Below are positions 10,881 through 23,400 of a stretch of 64,000 nt of DNA, piece by piece (position 1 is the first letter of the stretch; each line of letters starts with the position of its first letter). The position numbers and the translations under genes were made by a program. The notes under the pieces were generated by a model, which saw only the letters and a program-made list of their open reading frames with translations, made no database searches and was not told the DNA's origin. Where the stretch lies: NCBI RefSeq assembly GCF_009727055.1, contig NC_052354.1, positions 53,118,960 through 53,182,959 of the forward strand, written 5' to 3'. Source of the stretch: Benincasa hispida (taxonomy: Eukaryota; Streptophyta; Magnoliopsida; Cucurbitales; Cucurbitaceae).

Positions 10881-12805
10881 CCTAATTTGGGAATTTGAAG
10901 TTAGTGAGTCTATTTAAGAGTGTTATGGATTGTTAGCTTAAAAAATGACTAAGTAGGGATTCTAATAGGGATTTAAGGATTTATTAGAAACTAATAGAAG
11001 TATGGAATATTTTGAAAGCTAATAGGATTACTTAGAGGTTAACCAAGAGTTCTAATTCGTTTTCCAAGACAAACAAGGATTGGAATAACCCACAGATCCT
11101 TGGGAGTTAACCAATGACAGTGAGTGACAAAATGTTTTTAAAATGAGTTCTTTGAATATTTCAAAGTATGATTTCTTTTGATATGAAGTGTTTGCTTTGA
11201 AGCTATGATGAAAAAGGTTCATTTATTATAAGTCTCATGAGTTACTTTTCCAAAGGCTATGACCTAAGCATGTTTGTGAGACTTGCATTTTACTAGCATC
11301 ATTTGAGCTCATATGTTTTAAAGGAAAGCTAGTTATTAGCTTATGATTGTTTAGAATATTTTATGTTAAAAGCAAATTTTTATGAACTCTTGAATCATGT
11401 ACCCTAATTTAAAGACTTCCAATATTGAAGGAGATGAAAGTATCTGGAAAGTCCAATGGATGAGTTTGTTGTAGGTCTTTGGAACCCACCTTGGTACACA
11501 TATAGGCTTTGGGCCATGTGCAAGGGTGCTTAATATTTTAGGGGCATTTCTATATGCACGTAAGAGAGTTATCGATGCTGATTGTATTGAGATACTCTAT
11601 ATCAGCTAAAGTCATTGACGTTGAGTGTATCGAGCTTACTCTACCTCAACTAAGGTTTCGGTACAAGTTTATGAACTATTTATGAGTAAGGGATTTAAGT
11701 ATGTTTCCAAATTTCAAACTTTCTTAATATCTCTGTCTTAAAGTTATGAAAAGTTTCCTTGAATGATTTATACACTTGAAGTTCTGAAAGCATTTTTTTT
11801 TTTTAAAAAAAAAATTATGGTTTCAATTATTCTTCCCAAACTTGTTTATACTTAACTAGTCACTTACTAGGATTCCTGACTCACGTTTTCAAATGTTCTC
11901 TAGGTAACGATCGAGTTCCCGAAGCCTAGCTTACTACAGTCAGTCTGCCACTACCTTAGATTGTAGATAGATCAGAGTTTCTCTTAGATCTTAAAATTGT
12001 GCTTTGTTGTCTAGATGTTCTGTAAACATACTAGTGGGGGTTAGGGGAGACGTCTAAATATGTTGTAAATATTTCTGTATGTTGGGCTCAAGCATGTAAT
12101 GAATAGAGTTATGTTGCTTTAAAGGCTAAGCTATGAGATTATGTATGTCATATATATACTGTTGTTTATCCGGCAAAGCATATGAATAGTTTGAGCAAGT
12201 TACAGGTGGGTAGTAGATACCTTAAGAAGGTTGACATTTGCTGTCTTCACATCCCTTCCTAGGTTAAGAGGATAATCTGGGAGGCGGTGTGACATTTAAT
12301 TTAAAATAAGTAAATAAATAAAACAACACACTTTAGTTAAGGTATATGGACTATAATAAAAAGGAATAAAGAAAGCGCGGAGGAATTTTAGGATTTAAAT
12401 ATTTTAATGAAGTTATATGTTAGTAGTTGAGTACGTGTTATAATAGCCTAATACAATTTTATTCGACTACTTATTGTTATGGTATGTTTTAAGGGAAAAT
12501 TTTGTATGATTTTATGTTTTAACTTAAAATTTTGGTTATTGAGAAATTATTGTAAGCTAAGAATTAGAAAATTAAGAGAAAAATGAAAGTATTTATATGA
12601 AAGAAAATGAGGATATTTGTATAATGATAAAAAAATTGGTTTTTTTTTTTAAGTTAAGAAAACTACAAACAAATTGATTATCATATTAATAGTAGGAGCA
12701 TTTTTCAACTTTTTTCTTTAATTTTAAAATTATTTTTGCAATGAGGTATTAATAATTTTTGTTCATATACTAACAATAAATGTATTTTTTATTTTTTTTA
12801 AAAGG

Positions 12806-12964
12806 TTTAGTGTATTTTTGAAACTTTTGAAAGTTTAGGAATATTTTTTAAAACAAAGTTTTAGTGGTTCCATCTAAAACTAACTACAATGACATTTTTT
12901 TTTTTTAAGTTTAAAGGTATTTTTGAAACTTTTAAAAATTCACAAGTATTTTTGATACAAAGTA
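12806..12964. repeat. Direct repeat of a ~55-bp T/A-rich unit
   Basis: Units at 12806-12860 and 12910-12964 share GTATTTTTGAAACTTTT and an ...ACAAAGT end with a handful of differences. They are separated by about 50 bp that includes a T-run. It resembles the edges of a decayed non-autonomous element, but no target duplication is visible. Confidence 0.5.
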
Positions 12965-13274
12965 CAATGTTTAGGAGCATTCTTTTTTTTATAGTTTTCA
13001 TGAATATGTATTAGTATTTTTTTTAACAACAATATAAATATTTATTATTTTAATAATTAAAATTAGAAAATAAGATAAACTTGACGTTCTATCTAAAAAT
13101 AAGATGGTAAAGTAAATAGAGTGGAAATATTATTGAGGGAGGGAGATGAGAGTGGATGGGAAGAAAAAGGATTGGGAAATGATTTTTTTTAATTTAAAAA
13201 TGTCATGTTATCATTTAAAACAAAATATAAATATTCAAATGTAGAAAATGAAAATGGACTAAAACAGCTCAATT

Positions 13275-13600
13275 AAAATCTTTGGGGGTATTTGGGGGAA
13301 AAAGTTAGTTATTATAGTTAGGTTATAATAATTTGTGTTTGGGATATAGATTATTTTAGTTTGGGTTATAGTAGCATGTGTTTGAGATATAAACTATTTT
13401 AGTTTTAGAATAAAATAGTCAAAGTTATATTAAAAAAAATGTTGAAAGTAAAATAGTAAAAATTGTAACAAATAGTAAATATTATAACAAATAAGAGTTT
13501 TGAAATAGTTGGCTGTAGTTAATTGAAAAATACAAAATAGTATTTACTGTAACAAAAGGTGGTTATTATAGTCTAGTAGTTGTCATTTTTAAAAATAATA
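13275..13600. repeat. Probable MITE with an internal tandem duplication
   Basis: A G-rich edge (GGGGGTATTTGGGGG) leads into GTTATTATAG-type sequence. The far side has GGTTATTATAGTC near 13561. Within it, 13321-13362 and 13363-13407 are a tandem pair sharing GTGTTTG(G/A)GATATA and TATTTTAGTTT. The right end is decayed and no target duplication is visible, so the class is uncertain. Confidence 0.4.
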
Positions 13601-14773
13601 TTGATTAGAAAATGATCGAGAGGCATGGTCAAAATTCATAAGAGTTTTTTTTTTTTTAATCAAGTCCGCACGTAGTTCAATTGGCTAATCCATATGCTAT
13701 GGAAGAAAAAGTGTTCTAATATTTCCACTGTACTTGTTAAATTAAAAAAAGGCTCTTTAATTTTTTATTCAATGTCATTTAAGACAAGAGAAAGTAGAAT
13801 TTTAGTACATCTTTAAAAAGGTAAAAAGAACATAACAAAACAAATCAAATATCATGCCCAATTTATAACTATGTTCTCTTTTTCTTCCAAGTGTGAAGAG
13901 TATATATTTTAATCAATTGAATTATGTTAAAATAACTTATATTATCTTAAGAATAATTACTCCTTAAAAAAAATACAAAATTCACTTAATTTGTTTCTAA
14001 ATATGGAATAGGATCTATTATCATATAATTTCTCTCCATTTGTTTTTCATCCAACTTCTCAATACATTTATTTTAGGGAAAATATTTGTGTGTATACCTT
14101 ACACACAACATACATTTCTAGACATCATGATTTTAAATTTTTAAAAGTTAAAAAAAAAATTATCCAAAGGGGTCTCTTCTTCTATATAACCCTCCCCTCC
14201 TTACCTTGTTCAACAAGTGAGTAAGATTTTAATATCTTAATTTATAGTCCAAGACGTATGTCTTGATTAATCGAATTAGGTTGGTTCTTCTACTATATTT
14301 AACCACGATAATAAAATATAGATAAGATGTGTTTTATGTTGTTACGAGATCAAGATCAAGTTTTTTTTTTTTTTTGTTTTCGTAAGTGTTGAAACTTGAG
14401 GACCATTACATATATTATTTATTTTTATAATATATCAAAATATGTCCAAGAAAGTAACTATTGAAATCCAAATAAATCTCGGATAGAATGAGGAAGTTGA
14501 TGGATTGATTCAATAAAAGACACTCAATTTTGTTGTTATTATCCAATGGAATCTAATTCCATAGTTGACTCATGCCATTTGAATGACCCAACTTTTTAGT
14601 TCAAATTACTCGTTTTCATACCTTACTTATCCACATCTTTTTATTTGATTTTTTTTTAACAAAACTCTCAAAACAACCAAACACCAATAACAATTTACCT
14701 CCATAAAAGGTATGGAAAGAGCTGGAAAGACATCTTTCCAGACCTGTGAACATCTAAGAGTAGGCCAAAAATG

Positions 14774-15019
14774 TTATGTAGTGTGCAGTTTTGTTCTCCT
14801 CTTTAGTGATATGATAAAAAAATTATTAACTAAACCAATGAGGCTTAGAGCGTCCTTTACAAAAAAATCAAATTCATAAAAGTAAAAATCCGAAAGATTC
14901 AAAAGCTTAACCATTTCCAAGGAATCCGATTTAGCCTCTATAGGGGAGATTTGCCCTTGCCACTCAAAATCAATCACCTTAAGGCCTTCAACCATGGCTA
15001 AAGCTTCCAAAACTTTCAC
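14774..15019 (-). pseudogene. RNase H-like (RVT_3-type) fragment, probably from a LINE
   Basis: The frame reads MKVLEALAMVEGLKVIDFEW, then IEAKSDSLEMVKLLN, and ends with KRRTKLHTT. The AEALA.EGLK block and the E.DS...V..L block are typical of plant RNase H-like domains linked to non-LTR retroelements. Only the C-terminal half is seen; the N-terminal catalytic part is not recognisable above 15020. It has no start context, intron or neighbour that would make it a gene. Confidence 0.45.
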
Positions 15020-17219
15020 CCCTTAATTTCGATGAAAAGGCTTGCAGCCTTCCAAAATAAGTTGACTAGAACAATCGCTTAAAAGTCAACCCAAAGCCTC
15101 CTCTCAGAAGAGAGGTCAACCACACATAAAGTTTTAATGACCTAATGTTGGAGCTTTCTAATCTTGATCATCGACATTAGGAGTCTTAGAAAGAAAAGGA
15201 GGGCGATCTGACAATCTTTCATATGAATGACTCCAATGGAGATTCACACAATAAGAAGAATGTCTTTTTCATCATCTTTCCCATGATTGAATTAAGAGAA
15301 AACATAATATGATAGATCGACTAAAAAATTGAACTTAAAGTAAAAATTCATCTGGATTCTTTTATTTTTTTATTTTTAATATCTCGTCATCTTTTTCTTC
15401 TCTCTTTGATAAAATATTTGCAACTAATTTGGTTTGTTATTCATCGAATCAATTATTGTAATATCTAATTTTTATTTTTTTCCATTCCAATCATCATTTT
15501 TTTTTTGAGAAATCCATATAATAATGCATTACTTAGTTGATTAGTACTTGACCTTATATATTATACTCCCCTTCAACATTTTATTTGGATTTGTTGAAAA
15601 TGATATAAACTACATGCTTTTAAATATGTTTCCATTTGTTTAAAGAAACTTGGTTGACCAAATCAACAAACTTAAACATAACAAATGTTGATTTGACCAT
15701 TATTTATGAATAACAACTAAAAAAAAGTCAATACGAGCACAATTTAGTGGTTAAGACATCTTTACTTCTAGAAAATCATAAATTCCACTCTAGCCTTAAT
15801 TAATTCTTTTTTTTAAAGATTAACATGTGCATATAGTGGATAAATTCCCATGAACATATGTATCAATCAATTGAATGATTTTTATCTAACAAAATACAGA
15901 CATTCAATTATAAGTATAATAACTGCAATAACTTTTAATAATACATGATACTTTATTACAAAACATGTTTCATAATTTATCTATACGTCCTTGCTATTTT
16001 TTTTAAAGTCAAAAGGTTCTAATTTCTTTCTACAACTATCAAATAATTATCGGAGTGAGCATAGTTTAATTGATTCGAATCTTTTTACCCCAATTATACG
16101 TTAAAAAACTATCAAATAATTATTCTAACATTACAATTTATCCCTCCAAGTCCACCAGAAATTTATTTTTAACTATTATTGTTATTTGTTTTTTCAAATT
16201 ATTAGGTAGAAAGTTCACTAAAAAAGCTGGGCAGAAAGTTAAGCCAGACATGCTATTTTATATTACTTAGTTTATATGTTTATGTAGATAAAACATATTG
16301 TTTCAACAAATGTAGTCTGAAAATTAAATTTGTAAAGTAGTAAGGTACTAGGATGAGATGATCAATAGTTCAGCTTCAACGATAATTTACATATACATTC
16401 ATTTTTTTAAAGTCGGATGTTTAAATTTTCATACCCCACATTACATATCTATCTATTAGACTAAAAAGTTAGAAAAGCATTTTTTTTTTCATATTTGAGT
16501 TAACAAGTGCTTAAAACCTACCAAAACTTTGGAAGAAATTGGCCAACTTACTAGGCTAGAAATTGGCCTATCAAAACTTTGGAAAGAGAGGCCATGTTGG
16601 AAGTTTGTCATAGAAATGGCAATAAATTGGCGAATCTCTCGACTCAAGCGGTAATCAATTTTCATTTCGTCTAATCTTTTTCTTTTAATTTGAAGTAGAA
16701 AATTATATATTTACAATTCTTCCATATCAGAAGTCTAAAAACATCACCAACTAATCGTAGATATATATTAAACCGCCTTCTGTCCCAACTACAATTTAAA
16801 TATAGAGATATGTATGATAAATTTATTTTCCCATTTAAAATTTCATATCCAGCTCTGCTCATGTTCATTAGAAATAAATAACTAATAAGAACTTATTTTT
16901 ATTTTTTTTTACAAAACTAGGTTATAATAACATTTTGTTTATTTTCCTTTGAAATTTATTTAATTTTAGTGGTTAACTTTCCAGAAATCTTAAATTTAGT
17001 TCTGTTTATTGTTTTTGTTTTTTATTAGTATTTTTATTTTAAAATTTGACATATTCCCATATTATATATTTTTTTTTACAAAAATTATTATTATTACTTT
17101 ATCAATTTCGATAAGGATTATATTTAACGAGTCAACCTTAAATGCGGAAATAAAAATGATATTTTAATTTAATATGTACGTGTCAAAAGGAGATGAGAAA
17201 AAGAAAATAATACACAACT

Positions 17220-17454
17220 CATGTAAGTGGGTCCCGTCGTAACTTCTCCGCTCTAAGATTGTATACATTGCATAGGGTCCTACAACGCCTTAACCTCTAA
17301 GGAAGTGAGATAAATTACAAAAAGGGAAAGAAAAAAAAGAAAATAGCACAAACGAGAAGCAAAGCAAAACAAAGAAAAGCAAAGAATAGCCAGAAGGAGC
17401 ATCGGCAGCCGCTCTCTGAAAGTTGATGCAACAGCAACTGCTTCTCCGACGGCG
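17220..17454 (+). promoter_or_regulatory. Promoter-proximal region and 5' leader of the TBC gene
   Basis: The AT-rich background changes to mixed composition near 17220. It is followed by a purine-rich run of A/G repeats (about 17315-17395) typical of a 5' UTR, ending at the start codon. No clear TATA box is visible close by, so the transcription start is not assigned. Confidence 0.4.
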
Positions 17455-20400
17455 ATGCTAGAAACCGACATTCACGATTTGTCCGATGATGCCGATTACG
17501 CAGCCTCACAGCAGCAAGTACGTCGGAATCTATTGTTTTTGTTAATTTCACGGTTCAATTTCTTAAGCTGCACTCTCTTAATTATCTTGCATCGATGAAT
17601 TATATTCATCCAATTGCGTCATTTCTCCTTTGATCTTGTTTTTTCTGAATTTTAGGGTTCTGCAAGCATGATGCGGACCGATAGCGGTCGAGGAAGCTCA
17701 TCCAGCGAACCTGAAGGTGCTGAGGTTGTTTATTCTAAAGAAAATGTGACAATTCATCCTACGCAGTTTGCGTCTGAAAGAATTAGTGGAAGATTGAGGT
17801 TGATCAAACAAGGATCGTGTCTGTTCATTGTAAGCATGTCTGATCCCAACTCTGTGTTTATTTGGATAGAGAAATTTGTATTTGGATTTTCATTGCATTT
17901 CTGGATATGTGCCTTGTATTGACTCGGAATCTCTGTTGTTGTATTTAATTGTAGACATGGATTCCTTATAAAGGACAAAACTCAAATGCGAAATTATCGG
18001 AGAGAGGTAGTTTGGCTTTGGAATTGTAATCGAAATGATGGTAATTATCATCTTGCTATGAATTTCTTGACTGTGTGCTTCTTAAATGTAGATAGAAATC
18101 TTTACACCATCAGAGGAGTGCCGTTCACCGAAGTCAGGTCTATCCGTCGCCATACTCCAGCATTTGGTTGGCAATACGTTATAATCGTATTGTCGTCAGG
18201 TAATATATTCTCTCTCTCCTTCCTTTTTCTAAGTGCGCTGTTCATTTATATGTTCTCGTCAAATTACAAATTTTACTGGGATGTAAATTTAAGTGTTCCT
18301 GAACTGTGATTGTACGTTTGATTGTATCCATAACGTTGCCAATTGATGCGTAAAACTCAGATGCCTTTTAAAGTAATACTTGTTCAAGTTTCTACGGTTA
18401 TCTATTTATTTCTTTTATAAAAATATATTAGAGAGTCGGGCTTTCAAACATTTTAAGGTTTAAACAGTTGTATCAGCTTCGGTGAACTTATGTTTTCCTA
18501 AATATTTATATTTCAGAGTTTTTGATATTAAATATTCGAATAGCAGCTCTAGCTTGGATGCTTCGCTTATCTAGAGAAAAAGAACTTTAAGAAAAAAAAA
18601 AAAAAACTAGAAGATTCCACTGTAGTCAACAATCAATTCCATTTCTTCATTTACCAAGTTGAGTTGTGACTCAAAAGGAAGAAAATAAAATCTGAAAACC
18701 CCTTTTATTACAGAGGAGAAGCAAAAAGGATATAACAGAAAAAATAATGGAAGTATTTTTATAACTTATTTTAGAAAAGGAAAGAACAAATTAAGGATTG
18801 AAAGACACATTGTTTTTACGTCCAAGAACAATTTTATTATTGCAACTGAGTGTGTCTTGAGACTTGAAGTAGTCGTTTTCAAAATGTTTAGTTTTCAGAA
18901 CATGATAAAATCTTCAATCTGAAGAGAATCTCAGCTTTATCACAGCCTCTGAACAGAGTAGGAATTACCATTTGGACTCTGGGGAATGATTATGAAGTAT
19001 ACTGGTTACTTTTGTTACCTTGTACAGTTTACGATTTCTAATTGGAGTGCCTTGCATAAATCATTTTGCAACTATTCTTCTCTTGTTATCGACCTAGATC
19101 GGAGGTCCATTGTTTGGTCCTTCCATTGTTGCATGGGGACTGTGTCCCATGGCCTTTAGATTGTTTCATGGATGTGAATCAATTAAATTTCTACAGTTTC
19201 CTATTAAAAAAGAAAATGAATCGATGTGAAGGTTTTTTTCCTCCATTTCTTTTTCCTATGATATATTCTCAGTGGTCATTAATGTTTTAAAATTCTCAAA
19301 TATTTACCCTTAAAAGTGTTCAATTAGGTTCTTATAAAAAATGTCAACATAAAACTAATGTGTCATTAAATTGTTGTTTCATTATTATATTTGGGTAGGC
19401 GGGTATGCCACATGGACATGCCACTTGAAACAAATGATTCTTGTTAATTGGTGGTTTGGATTTTGTTAATGGGTGGGTTGAATATAATGTGTCAAATATT
19501 ATTCGAGTGGCTTGTTCACATGTTTAAATATGTCAATAATACAAGAATTTAGTGATTTATCAACTTATAATAACAACTTTTAACTTCTTTTTGGTAGGAC
19601 CTAATTGAGAAGTTTTAATACACTAGGGATAAAAATGAAAATTGACTAAAAGAGTAAGGACTATGGATAGAGGGGAACAAGATTATATCAATTTGGTTCT
19701 AATGCTTTTAGTCGGAGAAGGTACAAAATCCTTAAAGGATTATAGTCTCCTTAAAGGTACAAAATCAATAGGAGAAAATGTCAAATTTTGGGGATTAATA
19801 GTGAACAAAATAAGCTTAGGATATGGGTAGAGGCATTTGGTTGTGAGGTTGGTTCATTTCCTTCTTCCTACCTTGGGCTTCCTCTGGGAGGTAACCCGAG
19901 AGCTACGACACTCTGAGATCTTATTTCTGAGAAGATCCAAAAGAGGTTAGCTATGTGGAAGAAAGGCTTTTTTTTTTCCTTCTAAAGCAGGTAGGCTATG
20001 TGGAAGAAAGGCTTTCTTTTCTAAAGCAGGTAGGCTAACTCTGATCAGATCGGTGCTTAGTGGTATTTCTGTGTATTATCTTTCCCTTTTTCGGGTCCCT
20101 AGTTTGGTCTGTAAGAGCATAGAGAAGTTCATGAGAGATTTTCTTTGGGAAGGAGTGGATGAAGGGAAGGGATCTCATTTGGTCAGTTTGGGGCATTTTG
20201 TGCACTAGGGGGTTGGAGATTGGCAACTTAAGGATGCGAAACAAAGCTTTGTTGGCTAAATGGCTTTTGCACTTCGCCCTTAAGCACGAGCTTTGTTGCG
20301 TAGGATCATTGTGAGTAAGCATGGTAACCATCCTTTTGATTGGGTGGAGAAAGAGGTTAAAGGCACACATTGGAACCCGTGGAAAGATATTTCGTTGAGC

Positions 20401-23400
20401 TTCCTACTTTTTCGCATTTTGTTTGTTGTGTCATGGGGGACGGTAAGGACACATATTTTCGGGAGGATCAGTGGCTGGGGGATAGTGCTCTTTCTTCTGT
20501 CTATCCGCATCTCTATCATTTGTCTTCTTTTAAGAATCGCTTGGTCTTGGATTTCTTGATTTGGTATGAGAACTGTCTTTTTCTTTTGGATTTCGTCATC
20601 ATTTGTCCAATAGGGAAATGACTGAGGTTTCCTCTTTTCTTTCTTTATTGGAGGATTGCAATTTTAGGGTGGGGAGAAGGGATGTTCGCATTTGGAGTCC
20701 AAATCCTAGTGAAGGATTTCTTGTAAATTCTTTTTCAGATTATTTTTGGATCCCTCCCCTATTAGGGAGTTTATGTTTGATGTGGTTTGGAGGATTAATA
20801 TTTCTAAGAAAGTCAGGTTTTTTAGTTGACAAGTCTTGCTTGGTCAGGTGAACACTTTAGATAGGTTTGTTAGGAGGATGACTTTGCTTGTGAGGTTCTT
20901 TTTAATGTATTCTTTGTCGGAAGGTGGAGGAAGACCTGAATCATCTCCTTTGAGATTCCCTGTATGCGAGGGCTGTGTGGAGCTATTTCCTGCTGGAGTT
21001 TGATGTTAGAATTGTTGAACGAAGGGAAATAGCTAAGGACCAAACCTCACAAGGGTCCCTACAGTTTATCGTCGCACAAACGTCCCTTCGTTTATGACTT
21101 GCTGGGGTGTGTTAATCATGCTAAAGCTTTAGCATGCGTTCAACAATTCTATTTCCCTTTTGAATTAAGAGAAGATAAACTGTAGTTACAAAGGGTAAAC
21201 TCATTTACACCAAGAAATAGACAAAATAATAATAGAGGAGAGAATAGATTGGAAGTTTTGTTCGATATGAGCATTTCTTTCCAACCAAATAGACCATAAG
21301 AAAGCCTGAACAAAGTTAAGCCATAGGATCCTCTCTTTCTTGAAAGGATGCCAAATGAGAAAGAAGGAAAATCTTCCACACCATTTGGGAGAACAGAATG
21401 CCAACCAAAAGTCTTCAAAATGAAATCCCAGAAGGCTCTAGATGCCGCCCTTGTAGTTTGGGAAAGTTTGCTTAAGATCTGTGGAAAAGGTATAATCTAT
21501 CTCAAGGGGGAAGAATTACTCTTTATAAATCCGTTCTATCTAATCTTCCAACCTATTATATGTCCAATTTTCTAATGCCTGAAAAGGTGACCTCCATATT
21601 AGAACGAAAAATAGAAGTTTCTTTTGGGAGGGACACAATGGAGGAAAAATGAATTGCCTGGTAAAATGGGGGATAGTCACAAGATCACAAGAAGATGGAG
21701 GTCTTGGGATTGGAGGTCTTCGAAACAGAAATTTATCTTTGTTGCTAAGTGGGGTTGGCGTTTTATCATGGAAGAAAATTAACTTTGGAGTCAATTTGTG
21801 AGAAGTATCCACGGTAGCAGCTCATTCATATGGCATACAGCTGGAAAAACCAGCCTACGTTTAAGGAGTACTTGGATTAGCATTTCTAGTTCTTGACTGA
21901 AAATTGAAGCTTTAGCATGCTTTCGACCTGGTAATGGGCACCAAATTGGATTTTGGATGTATCCTTGGATTGAAATGTCTCCATTGATGGTTCGTTTTAC
22001 TAAATTATTCAAGATAGTCATTAATCCTAAGGGATCAATAGCAGATCATTGGGATCAAAGCTCTTCATCTTGGACATTTTGTTCAGAAGAAACTTGAAGG
22101 AGGATGAGATTTTAGAATTTCAGACCCTCCTTAGGCTTGTTGATGGAAAAAATTTGTCAAATACCCCTGATAAGAGTCTGGTCTATTGATAAAAATGGAG
22201 TTTTTTCTATCAAGTCTCTTGTGAAACATCTTTCAATAGCCTCCCCATTAGACAAACAATTGGAGAAAGTGTTATGGAAGTCGAATAGTCCTCGGCGTGT
22301 GAATATCACAGTTTGGATTATGTTATTTGGGGAATTGAATTGCTCTGCTGTGATGCAAAATAAGCTGTCTTCTCAGTGTTTTTCTCCACAAATATGCCCC
22401 CTTTTTTGACTGCTGTTATGCGAGCAATTGTTGGATAAGACTATTTTCGTTTTTCGAATTGAATTGGGTGTTTGGAAACAATTTTCGTTCTAATGTAATG
22501 CAGATTTTGATGGGCCCTTCTATGAGGAAGAAGGCTAAACTACTTTGGATCAATGCTTTGACGTTGTTGCTCTTGACCTTTGGTTTGAAAGAAATCAACG
22601 TGTGTTCCATGACAAGAGAATGGCTTGGTTTGAACGGTTCGAGGCAGCTCAGCTGAATGCAACTTCTTGGTGCTCACTTTCTAAGCATTTTGCTGAATAC
22701 TCAATTCAAGAATTAAGCCTAAATTGGAGGGCTTTCATTTTTCCAGATTTTTAGAGTCTTCCGAATCCTATCTCTTCTTGTTGGTTGCACGGTGTAATGA
22801 ACATTTTTATTAGATTAGTTTTATTTTTGCTTTGTTCGTATCCAAAGCTATGGTTGTAATCTGTTTTGTTGGATTTATGATAGTCTTTGTTACTCTTGTT
22901 CTGTTTATCTTGGAAATGATGAGGGTGCTATGGGGTGTCAACCTAGTTGAGATGCCTGGGTGCGCCTCCCGATCTTGGTGTCAAGTTTTGAATGTTGTTT
23001 CCCTTGTATTATCAGCTTTGTCTCATCTCATTATCTTAATGAAGAGACTTTTTCCTTTTCAAAAAAAAAAAAAAAAAGATGTGTGGATTTATTGGCAGCA
23101 TGGGATGGTTTTATAGCATTGGAAGTTGAGTTGAACCATATAAATAATGCCAGATCCATATATAAGAGATATCACAGCAAAAGATTTCCAGAGAGTGGTT
23201 CAGAGGTTATTTCCATTTTTGGTTGTGTTTTGAGAAGGAATTTGGTAGTCTTGAAGTTTTTGATCGGGTTGTTCAGAAGAGGCCCAAAGGATGGTTGATA
23301 GATAAGACTCAAGAAGCGGGTTTTTGGATTCTTCAGAATTCAAGCTGTCCTAGAAGAAGTCTCAATTCAAGAATTTTGTTTATCCTGGAATATTTTTATC

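Larger units (their letters stand above)
9580..12294 (+). mobile_element. 3' LTR of the gypsy element
   Basis: It begins TGTAAGCC directly after the polypurine tract and ends GTGTGACA, giving TG...CA (TGT/ACA) ends and a length near 2.7 kb. The last 63 or so bases match the 5' LTR remnant at 2659-2721. It contains a TATA box near 10194 and an unusual GC-rich island at about 10590-10880. The 5' partner is almost lost, so LTR age cannot be estimated from this window. Confidence 0.82.
12295..17219. other. AT-rich intergenic region with repeat remnants
   Basis: This is mostly A/T-homopolymer-rich sequence without a supported gene. It holds a 55-bp direct repeat (12806/12910), a probable MITE with an internal tandem duplication (13275-13600), an antisense RNase H-like fragment (14774-15019) and short tRNA-promoter-like stretches near 13670, 15738 and 16055. 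Frames such as 16070-16270 and 16671-16868 show no protein character. Confidence 0.6.

Noticed and set aside
10576..10917. 113-codon open frame rich in His/Cys/Ala
   Set aside because: It lies inside the gypsy LTR, overlaps another open frame of similar length and matches no known protein. GC-rich DNA gives long open frames by chance.
13664..13690. tRNA gene suggested by TAGTTCAATTGGCTAAT
   Set aside because: Only an A-box-like phrase is present, with no cloverleaf arms or B-box at the right spacing.
17280..17551. Minus-strand frames over the TBC leader and exon 1
   Set aside because: They are antisense to a well-supported first exon and its purine-rich leader, with no family pattern.
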